Shown piece after piece: positions 14,631 to 19,347 of a stretch of 19,347 nt of DNA. Below the pieces are notes generated by a model. The model was not told where the DNA came from and ran no database searches. It saw only the letters and a program-made list of their open reading frames with translations. This DNA is from Elusimicrobiota bacterium (GTDB lineage Bacteria; Elusimicrobiota; Elusimicrobia; 2-01-FULL-59-12; JACPXA01). The position numbers were made by a program, and so were the translations under genes. Numbering within the stretch: the stretch's first letter is position 1; each line of letters starts with the position of its first letter. The stretch lies in the NCBI GenBank assembly GCA_016196785.1, contig JACPXA010000221.1:1-19347 (forward strand), written 5' to 3'.

Positions 14631-14885
14631 ATGGCCTCATCACCTGAAACCTCCCAGGGGCCCCGGTGGTATCACAGCGTCTGGTTCGTCCTGGCGATGC
14701 TCTTCTTCGTCATGGGGCCGCTGGCGCTGCCCCTTCTTTGGAAGAGCCCCCGTTTCCCGGGGTGGGCGAAGGCGGCCTTGACCGTCCTGATGGTGGGGGT
14801 GGTTCTCTGGATCGCTCAGGCGATCCCGGCTGTCCTCAGCTCGATCCTGCGCGACATGGCTCAGCTCAAATCGGTGCTCCCCTGA
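14631..14885 (+). CDS. Small two-helix membrane protein
   Basis: 84 aa from ATG 14631. An alternative in-frame start at 14595 coincides with the -35-like box and is less likely. Two hydrophobic helices are clear: SVWFVLAMLFFVMGPLALPLL (about 16-36) and AALTVLMVGVVLWIAQAIPAVL (about 48-69). The charged turn KSPRFPGWAK lies between them. There are no enzymatic motifs. The stop overlaps the probable CTG start of the MFS gene (CTGA, 14882-14885), so the two are likely co-translated. I do not recognise a named family. A membrane role linked to the MFS protein is only an inference from the overlap. Confidence 0.72.
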   Translation: MASSPETSQGPRWYHSVWFVLAMLFFVMGPLALPLLWKSPRFPGWAKAALTVLMVGVVLWIAQAIPAVLSSILRDMAQLKSVLP

Positions 14886-16093
14886 CCTTTCTCCGGAACA
14901 AAAACTTTCGGCTTCTCTGGCTGGGGCAGCTTTGCTCCCAGCTCGGGGACCGGCTGACCCAGCTTGTCCTTGTGGCGCTGGTCACCGCGCGCGCCTCCGG
15001 CTCCACCTTCAGCCTGGCCGCTGTGCTGGTGATCACCTCCCTCCCGGCCCTGGTGCTGAACCCGTTCGCCGGAGCATTCGTGGACCGGTGGGATCGCAAG
15101 CGGACCATGATCGCCTGCGATCTGATCCGGACCGGAGTGATCCTGAGCCTCCCCTGGCTGGCGAGGTTGTCCCATGTGGTCCCCTTCTACGCCGGGGTCT
15201 TCCTCCTCTTCGCCGTCGGATCTTTCTTCGTCCCGGCCCGGCTGGCCATGATCCCGGACCTGGCGCCGGCCCATCAACTGGCTGAGGCCAATGCCTGGTT
15301 CACCTCCTCCGGGCTGATCGGCTCGACCCTGATCCTCCTCGTCGGGGCCTTGATGATCGAGTGGATCGGGGCCCCTCGGGCCTGCTGGGTCAATGCCGCC
15401 AGCTACCTCGCCTCGGCCCTCTTCATCGCCCCGATCGCCCGCAAGGGCCGGTCCCGCCCCAAGAAGAAGCCGCCGGAGTCTCCCTCCCGGATCTTCTCGG
15501 AGATCGCCGAGGGGATCCGGGAGCTGTGGCGGAATCCGGCCACTCGCCGGGTGGCCGGGCTGTTGGGATTCCTCATGGCCGGCAGCGGCGCCAGTCTCGT
15601 CGTCGGGACAGTCCTGGTTCAGCAGTCGCTCGGCTCGGTCACCAAGGATCTGGGATTCCTCAGTCTCTGGCTGGGGGTTGGAATGCTGGCCGGCTCCACC
15701 GCCTACGGCCGCTGGGGGACCCGGTTTCCCCGCCGGTCGATGCTGGGGCTGGCCTTCTTTGGATGCGGGGTAGCGATCTGGTTCTTCGTGGGGGCGGTGC
15801 TGGGTTTGAGGTCCGGGGTCGCCGCCTCCGTCGCCGCCGCCGGGTTAGGGTTCTGGATCGCGCCGGTGGGAATCCTGGTCAACACCCTCGTCCACGAGGC
15901 CCACCCGGAGCGGCTGCACGGCCGGATCTTCAGCAGCGTCGGTGTGGTGATCAACCTCGCCTGGATCGGCTCCATGCTGGTGGCCGGGTGGCTGGTCGAG
16001 CGGGGAGGACGCGGGGTGCTGATGGCGGCCATCGGCGCCGCCTTCGCCTTCAGCGGGATCGGCCTGTGGTATACTAAAAAATCCAGAGCATAA
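14882..16093 (+). CDS. MFS transporter (EntS/MFS_3-like exporter), probable CTG start
   Basis: 403 aa if started at CTG 14882. The frame is open further upstream, but no ATG, GTG or TTG is present near the conserved N-terminus, and the residues before 14882 translate out of frame through the previous gene. From CTG the protein begins LTFLRNKNFRLLWLGQLCSQLGDR, the usual beginning of this family. MFS motif A is present as GAFVDRWDRKRT (about 61-72), with about 10-12 hydrophobic helices, a central charged loop (GRSRPKKKPPESP), and a second motif-A-like GRWGTRFPRRS. It likely exports a small molecule; the substrate is unknown. The CTGA overlap with the preceding gene suggests translational coupling. 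Confidence 0.85.
   Translation: MTFLRNKNFRLLWLGQLCSQLGDRLTQLVLVALVTARASGSTFSLAAVLVITSLPALVLNPFAGAFVDRWDRKRTMIACDLIRTGVILSLPWLARLSHVVPFYAGVFLLFAVGSFFVPARLAMIPDLAPAHQLAEANAWFTSSGLIGSTLILLVGALMIEWIGAPRACWVNAASYLASALFIAPIARKGRSRPKKKPPESPSRIFSEIAEGIRELWRNPATRRVAGLLGFLMAGSGASLVVGTVLVQQSLGSVTKDLGFLSLWLGVGMLAGSTAYGRWGTRFPRRSMLGLAFFGCGVAIWFFVGAVLGLRSGVAASVAAAGLGFWIAPVGILVNTLVHEAHPERLHGRIFSSVGVVINLAWIGSMLVAGWLVERGGRGVLMAAIGAAFAFSGIGLWYTKKSRA
16067..16075 (+). promoter_or_regulatory. Extended -10 promoter of trxA
   Basis: TGG followed by TATACT (16070-16075), inside the last codons of the MFS gene. No good -35 is present. The predicted start is about 16082. AAGGAGAGG before ATG 16104 is a strong ribosome binding site, in contrast to the leaderless genes nearby. 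Confidence 0.55.
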
Positions 16094-16103
16094 GGAGAGG
16101 CCT

Positions 16104-16433
16104 ATGGGTCAAGCAACCGTTACCGTGACGCAGGGGAACTTCAAGACCGAGGTCCTTCAGTCCAAGACGCCGGTGCTGATCGATTTCTGGGCCACCTGGT
16201 GCGCCCCTTGCCGGGCCGTGGCGCCGATCCTGGACGAGCTGGCCGAGGCCTACCGTGGAAAGGTGACCGTCGGAAAGGTCAACGTGGACGAGCAGCCGGA
16301 CATCGCGGCCCAGTTCGGAATCCTCAACATCCCGACCCTGATCTTCCTCAAGGCCGGCCAGGAGGTGGACCGGGTGGTCGGGCTGCAGCCCAAGAGCCAG
16401 CTCGAGGCGAAGATCCAAAAGCTCACCGGATAG
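16104..16433 (+). CDS. trxA: Thioredoxin
   Basis: 109 aa, the normal length. The redox active site WCAPCR is at 32-37 (Cys33 and Cys36). The cis-proline loop NIPT is at 75-78, and the buried Asp26 is in VLIDFWA. It reduces disulfides in cytoplasmic proteins with thioredoxin reductase. The start is set by AAGGAGAGG 4-5 nt upstream of ATG 16104. It has its own probable promoter in the end of the MFS gene and lies 11 bp before purN, so it may also feed the purN-eno-ftsB transcript. Confidence 0.97.
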   Translation: MGQATVTVTQGNFKTEVLQSKTPVLIDFWATWCAPCRAVAPILDELAEAYRGKVTVGKVNVDEQPDIAAQFGILNIPTLIFLKAGQEVDRVVGLQPKSQLEAKIQKLTG

Positions 16434-16444
16434 AAGATCCCCTG

Positions 16445-17059
16445 GTGCCTGCCCCGGTTATCGCCGTCTGCTGTTCAGGTGAGGGAACCAACCTTCAGGC
16501 GATCATTCGAGCGATCCGGCGCGGCCGGCTCCGGGCCCGGGTCGGGGTGATGGTGAGCGACAACCCCGGGGCCCTCTGCCTCCGCCGGGCCATCGCCGCT
16601 GGCATCCCGACGGTGGTGATCGATCCCCGCGGGTTCGGCTCCCGGGAGGCGTTCGACCGGGCCTTAAGCCGCATCCTGGAGAAGGCGGGGGCCCGGCTCA
16701 TCGTCTTGGCCGGCTTCATGCGGCTCCTCTCCCCCTGGTTCGTCCGTCGATACCGGTGGCGGGTCCTCAACATCCACCCGGCCCTCCTGCCGGCCTTTCC
16801 GGGGACCCACGCGGTCCGGGACGCGTTGCGGCATGGGGTGAGGGTGTCCGGCGTCACGGTCCATTTCGTGGATAGCCAGGTGGACCACGGGCCGATCCTC
16901 CTGCAGGAGGCGGTTCCGCTCAAGGCCGGCGACACCGAGGAGAATCTTCTCAAGCGGATCCATCGGGTGGAGCATCGGCTCTATCCGATCGGGATTGATC
17001 TGGTCTTGCGCGGCAGGGTAACGGTGAGGGGAAGAGATGTCCGGATCGCGGGCCGCTAA
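16445..17059 (+). CDS. purN: Phosphoribosylglycinamide formyltransferase (PurN)
   Basis: 204 aa from GTG 16445; the frame upstream runs through trxA. The enzyme transfers the formyl group of 10-formyl-THF to GAR in purine synthesis. The substrate-binding SGEGTNLQAI is at 11-20. Catalytic Asn109, His111 and Asp147 lie in LNIHPALLPAFPG (108-120) and VHFVDSQVDHGPI (139-151). These correspond to Asn106, His108 and Asp144 of the E. coli enzyme. Length is normal. Residue 13 is Glu in SGEGTN, where many homologues have SGxGTN, so this is within family variation. The end overlaps the start of eno by 23 bp. The GTG start has only a weak Shine-Dalgarno. Confidence 0.93.
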   Translation: MPAPVIAVCCSGEGTNLQAIIRAIRRGRLRARVGVMVSDNPGALCLRRAIAAGIPTVVIDPRGFGSREAFDRALSRILEKAGARLIVLAGFMRLLSPWFVRRYRWRVLNIHPALLPAFPGTHAVRDALRHGVRVSGVTVHFVDSQVDHGPILLQEAVPLKAGDTEENLLKRIHRVEHRLYPIGIDLVLRGRVTVRGRDVRIAGR

Positions 17060-18353
17060 GGCCTCCTCGATTTCCAGGATCGTGGCTCGGGAGATCCTCG
17101 ATTCCCGGGGCCAGCCGACCGTCGAGGTCGATCTCTTTTTACAAGGGGGCGGCTTCGGCCGGGCGGCCGTCCCCAGCGGGGCCTCCACCGGCCGCCACGA
17201 GGCCTGGGAGCTTCGGGACGGGGATCCGGCCCGGTTCAAAGGCAAGGGGGTCTTAAAGGCCCTTCGCAGCGTCGAGCGGGTCCTCGCTCCCGCCCTCAAA
17301 GGAAAGGATGCCTTCCAGCAGGCCCGGCTCGATTCTCTGCTGATCGAGCTGGACGGCACCGGGAACAAATCCCGGCTCGGGGCCAATGCCCTCCTGGGCG
17401 TCTCCCTGGCGGCGGCCAAGGCCAGCGCCGACCAGCTCCATCAGCCCCTCTACCGATACCTCGGCGGCTCAACCAAGGCGAACCTCCTGCCGGTGCCGAT
17501 GATGAACATCTTGAACGGCGGCCTCCACGCCGACAACGGCCTCGACCTCCAGGAGTTCATGATCCTGCCGATCGGGGCCTCCAGCTTCCGGGAGGCCCTT
17601 CGCATGGGGGCGGAGATCTTCCAGACCCTGAAGGGGATCCTCAAATCCAAGAAGCTCTCCACCGCCGTCGGCGATGAGGGGGGATTCGCCCCCCGGCTTC
17701 CCTCCAACGAAGCGGCGATCCGGCTGATCCTCCAGGCGATCGAGCGGGCCGGCTACCGCCCGGGCAAACAGGTGGCGATCGGCCTGGACGCCGCCGCCAG
17801 CTCCTTCGCCCATCCAAAAGGGTACCGCCTCTCGGCGGAGCGGATGCCCCGCGCCTCCTTCCAATCCCTGATCCAGCTTTACCAGCGGTGGGTCTCCCGC
17901 TATCCCGTAGTCTCCGTCGAAGACGGCCTCGGCGAGGAGGACTGGCAGGGGTGGGCCGCCCTGACCAAGGCCTTGGGGGACAAGGTCCAGATCGTCGGGG
18001 ACGACCTGTTCGTCACCAGCCCCGAGCGGCTGAGCGCAGGGATCCGGAAAGGGGTGGCCAACGCGATCCTGATCAAGCTCAACCAGATCGGGACCTTAAC
18101 CGAGACCCTGACCTGCATCCGGGCCGCCCAACAGGCCCGCTACGGCACCGTGATCTCCCACCGCTCCGGCGAGACCGAAGACACCACGATCGCCCACCTG
18201 GCCGTGGGCACCTGCGCCGGACAGATCAAGACCGGATCGCTGTGCCGCAGCGAGCGGGTCGCCAAATACAACGAGCTCCTCCGGATCGAAGAGGCGCTCG
18301 GCTCCAAGGCCCTCTACGCCGGGACACGATGGCCTCGAAGAAGCTCCTTCTGA
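17037..18353 (+). CDS. eno: Enolase
   Basis: 438 aa. It interconverts 2-phosphoglycerate and phosphoenolpyruvate in glycolysis. All active-site residues are found: His164 (GGLHADN), Glu214 (GDEGGFAP), metal ligands Asp251, Glu295 (VSVEDG) and Asp322 (IVGDDLF), catalytic Lys347 (ILIKLNQIG), and the SHRSGETED loop (374-382). Ser50 in PSGASTG closes the second metal site. The metal site around Asp251 reads GLDAAAS rather than the usual ALDxAAS. The last nine residues (TRWPRRSSF) are an extension caused by overlap with the next gene (25 bp). ATG 17037 is preceded by GAGGGGAAGAG and overlaps purN. Confidence 0.97.
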   Translation: MSGSRAAKASSISRIVAREILDSRGQPTVEVDLFLQGGGFGRAAVPSGASTGRHEAWELRDGDPARFKGKGVLKALRSVERVLAPALKGKDAFQQARLDSLLIELDGTGNKSRLGANALLGVSLAAAKASADQLHQPLYRYLGGSTKANLLPVPMMNILNGGLHADNGLDLQEFMILPIGASSFREALRMGAEIFQTLKGILKSKKLSTAVGDEGGFAPRLPSNEAAIRLILQAIERAGYRPGKQVAIGLDAAASSFAHPKGYRLSAERMPRASFQSLIQLYQRWVSRYPVVSVEDGLGEEDWQGWAALTKALGDKVQIVGDDLFVTSPERLSAGIRKGVANAILIKLNQIGTLTETLTCIRAAQQARYGTVISHRSGETEDTTIAHLAVGTCAGQIKTGSLCRSERVAKYNELLRIEEALGSKALYAGTRWPRRSSF

Positions 18354-18598
18354 CCGGCGCCATCCTGGCGGCGGGGCTTTTCTTCTTCGGCCGCGGGGCG
18401 ATCCGCTGGATCGAGCTGGAGGCCCAGCAGGCCCAGCTTCAATCCGAGATCGCCACCCTTCAGGCCGAGAACCGCCGCCTCGCCGAGGAGTCCCGCCGCC
18501 TCCGGGAGGACCCGGCCTACATGGAGGCGGTCGCCCGTCGAGAGCTCGGCTTCGTCCGCCCCGGCGAGACGGTGATCAAGCTCAAGAAGAAACAGTAA
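18329..18598 (+). CDS. Septum formation initiator (FtsB/DivIC family)
   Basis: 89 aa from ATG 18329. There is one membrane helix at about 5-22 (KLLLTGAILAAGLFFFG), then a coiled coil of Leu/Ala heptads (about 28-60, ELEAQQAQLQSEIATLQAEN). The conserved C-terminal block ARRELGFVRPGETVIKL (about 67-84) is the FtsB/DivIC signature. It takes part in the FtsQLB-type divisome complex. The position directly after enolase is the classic eno-ftsB arrangement of many bacteria. It overlaps eno by 25 bp, so translation is coupled to eno; no independent Shine-Dalgarno is obvious. Confidence 0.9.
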   Translation: MASKKLLLTGAILAAGLFFFGRGAIRWIELEAQQAQLQSEIATLQAENRRLAEESRRLREDPAYMEAVARRELGFVRPGETVIKLKKKQ

Positions 18599-18623
18599 GT
18601 CCCCCCCTCAAATTCCCTGTTTC

Positions 18624-18632
18624 TGCTATAAT
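18624..18632 (+). promoter_or_regulatory. Extended -10 promoter of tRNA-fMet
   Basis: TGC followed by consensus TATAAT (18627-18632), 10 nt before the tRNA 5' end. The -35 is not recognisable. Confidence 0.75.
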
Positions 18633-18642
18633 GAAGCCCTAT

Positions 18643-18956
18643 TGCGGGGTGGAGCAGTCTGGTAGCTCGTCAGGCTTGGATTCAGTTCTGGGCCACTCAG
18701 CCGGTAACAGCTGAGTTCACACCCGTCAAATTCGGGGAACCCTTCACTGGGAATCCCGAGCCAAACCCCGTGCCTGTCGGGGCGGGGGAGGTGTAGAGAC
18801 TAGACGGCGGGCATCCGCCAAGATTTGCGGGCGGATGAAGGGATAGTCCAGACCACAAAGCCGTTCGCTGAAGTCATGCAGCGGACGGAGGCAGCGAAAG
18901 CTGTAGTGGCACGCATAACCTGAAGGTCGGCCGTTCAAATCGGCCCCCCGCTACCA
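18643..18956 (+). tRNA. Initiator tRNA-fMet (CAT), interrupted by a group I intron
   Basis: The exons 18643-18676 and 18914-18956 join to 77 nt: acceptor TGCGGGG/CCCCGCT, D-stem GAGC/GCTC, anticodon stem TCAGG/CCTGA, loop CT-CAT-AA, variable AGGTC, T-stem GGCCG/CGGCC with loop TTCAAAT, discriminator A, and encoded CCA. Position 1-72 is an unpaired T-T, the hallmark of initiators (C1-A72 in E. coli). The body closely matches E. coli fMet. The third G-C pair of the anticodon stem, 29-41, is A-T here rather than G-C. The intron lies between positions 33 and 34. A terminator follows. Confidence 0.95.
18677..18913 (+). ncRNA. Group I self-splicing intron (IC3-like) in tRNA-fMet, no ORF
   Basis: 237 nt, ending with the required G (18913). 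P1 pairs exon GGCT and intron TGGA (18673-18680) with TCTGGGCC (18687-18694), with the U.G wobble at the splice site (18676.18691). P2 is ACTCAGC/GCTGAGT (18695-18701/18710-18716). P3 is CCGTC/GACGG (18723-18727/18803-18807). P4 is TTCGGG/CCCGAG (18731-18736/18755-18760). P7 is GACTA/TAGTC (18798-18802/18844-18848). P8 is CATCCGCC/GGCGGATG (18812-18819/18830-18837). P9 has 10 bp (18861-18870/18879-18888). The conserved core words (CCGAGCC, GAGACTAGACGG, ATAGTCC) resemble cyanobacterial and plastid tRNA introns. No homing endonuclease is encoded. Confidence 0.93.
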
Positions 18957-18963
18957 ACCTCAA

Positions 18964-18998
18964 GGCCGTGGGGACCCGTCGGTTCCCGCGGCCTTTTT
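18964..18998 (+). terminator. Rho-independent terminator after tRNA-fMet
   Basis: The stem runs from GGCCG (18964) to CGGCC (18993), with inner GGGGACC/GGTTCCC and a 4-nt loop, followed by five T (18994-18998). It begins 8 nt after the encoded CCA. Confidence 0.9.
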
Positions 18999-19030
18999 CT
19001 GCCTCGCCACTTCACCCCAAGAAATCCCTC

Positions 19031-19059
19031 TTGCAGATGAAGCGATCGTCTGGCATAAT
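19031..19059 (+). promoter_or_regulatory. Promoter of the second Fic gene
   Basis: TTGCAG (19031-19036), 17-nt spacer, CATAAT (19054-19059). The expected start is about 19066, inside the palindrome at 19057-19081. The spacer holds an extra half-site ATGAAGCGAT (19037-19046). Confidence 0.55.
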
Positions 19060-19081
19060 TGCTTCATAAAATGAAGCGATT
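19057..19081. promoter_or_regulatory. Palindrome over the -10, candidate Fic operator
   Basis: AATTGCTTCAT (19057-19067) and ATGAAGCGATT (19071-19081) are complementary at 10 of 11 positions around AAA. The arm length and 3-nt spacer match the palindrome before the first Fic gene. ATGAAGCGAT recurs at 19037-19046. Confidence 0.6.
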
Positions 19082-19100
19082 ACCGGTGGCTCCGCCGTGA
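19071..19100 (+). CDS. Possible 9-codon leader ORF before the second Fic gene
   Basis: ATG 19071 reads MKRLPVAPP and stops at TGA 19098-19100, overlapping the GTG start of the Fic gene as GTGA. The ATG lies 11 nt after the -10, so it would be nearly leaderless. Two consecutive prolines before the stop could slow ribosomes. No independent evidence of translation exists; it may be chance. Confidence 0.25.
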   Translation: MKRLPVAPP

Positions 19101-19347
19101 AATACCTCTGGCAACACGGAAGCTGGCCTCGCTTAAGCTGGAAGAGCGAATGCTTGCTCCCCTTGATCAGCAAGGCGCGTCTGGCCCAAGGAAGGCTTCT
19201 GGCCAAAGTAGCGCGTCTAGGTTTTAAGCTCAGCCGGGAGGCTCGTGTTGACATCCTCACCGAGGAAACCGTCAAGACGTCCGCCATCGAAGGGGAACGC
19301 CTGAACAGGGAATCGGTCAGATCCTCGGTTGCAAGACACTTGGGACT
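19097..19347 (+). CDS. Fic family protein, DUF4172-type N-terminus (partial, runs off the window)
   Basis: 83 codons are visible from GTG 19097, the only start after the in-frame stop at 19067. The protein opens VKYLWQHGSWPRLSWKSE, the DUF4172 hallmark of large Fic proteins (W-QH--WP---W). It continues with ARLAQGRLLAKVARLGF and the class II autoinhibitory segment KTSAIEGERLNRESVRSS, where T-SAI-E-G fits [S/T]xxxE[G/N]. The catalytic HPFxxGNGR lies beyond the window edge. The protein should be an AMP transferase kept inactive by its own helix. It is a different Fic subfamily from the gene at 309. It sits just downstream of tRNA-fMet, another typical place for acquired genes. GGTGG upstream is a weak Shine-Dalgarno. 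Confidence 0.88.
   Translation, partial: MKYLWQHGSWPRLSWKSECLLPLISKARLAQGRLLAKVARLGFKLSREARVDILTEETVKTSAIEGERLNRESVRSSVARHLG

Noticed and set aside
14666..14881. Upstream part of the MFS open frame
   Set aside because: It is Gly/Asp/Pro-rich out-of-frame translation of the small membrane-protein gene, and no usable start lies near the conserved N-terminus.
18744..18938. A minus-strand 64-codon frame across the intron
   Set aside because: It lies inside the structured group I intron and tRNA exon and has no homing-endonuclease motif.
19012..19287. A minus-strand 91-codon frame at the right end
   Set aside because: It is the shadow of the DUF4172-type Fic gene, whose plus-strand translation is clear.

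Overview
The window reads as a bacterial chromosome carrying accessory DNA next to a tRNA and between housekeeping genes. The core block (about 10.4-18.6 kb) is strongly GC-rich. It encodes a GldA/GldFG/DUF4340 ABC system, an MFS exporter, thioredoxin, PurN, enolase and an FtsB/DivIC-type division protein. Accessory parts (about 0.3-10.1 kb and after 19.0 kb) are visibly AT-richer. No marker gene fixes the phylum. GC content, gene order and a cyanobacterial-type tRNA intron in a genome without obvious cyanobacterial genes suggest a free-living Gram-negative lineage outside the Proteobacteria, but this is only a guess.

Layout. (1) 1-1355: a Fic AMPylase-type protein behind a perfect 12-bp-arm palindrome. 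(2) 1429-2983: a complete IS4-family insertion sequence with 26-bp perfect terminal inverted repeats. (3) 3033-7099: two tandem AbiE-type type IV toxin-antitoxin units. Each antitoxin starts directly behind a sigma70-like promoter (apparently leaderless) and overlaps its toxin by GTGA. The second unit carries a third gene, a SWIM zinc-finger protein, joined by an ATGA overlap. (4) 7146-7217: tRNA-Thr(CGT), followed by a compact island to about 10.395 kb. The island holds an AlbA_2/Schlafen-like protein and a two-gene cassette: a YaaA/DUF6884-like protein plus an AGOG-type 8-oxoguanine DNA glycosylase. Three copies of a 29-bp repeat punctuate it. Two of them sit in a longer unit of about 145 bp ending in a displaced tRNA-Thr 3' half, so these look like integrase tails plus att sites. 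(5) 10399-14593 (minus strand): ABC ATPase, GldF-GldG fusion, DUF4340 protein. (6) 14631-18598 (plus strand): small membrane protein, MFS transporter (apparent CTG start), trxA, purN, eno, ftsB-like; several are overlapped or tightly packed. (7) 18643-18956: initiator tRNA-fMet(CAT) split by a 237-nt group I intron whose P1-P9 helices can be drawn by hand, then a rho-independent terminator. (8) 19031-end: a second Fic gene (DUF4172 type), cut by the window edge, with its own operator-like palindrome and a possible 9-codon leader ORF.

How it fits together. Both tRNA genes are associated with foreign DNA. The tRNA-Thr locus looks like a recurrent integration hotspot that has lost its integrase bodies but kept short 3' tails and att cores, with defence-like cargo between them. 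The best candidate for an undescribed system is the YaaA-like + AGOG glycosylase pair. Next are the three-gene AbiEi-AbiEii-SWIM operon and the att/integrase-tail repeat array itself.
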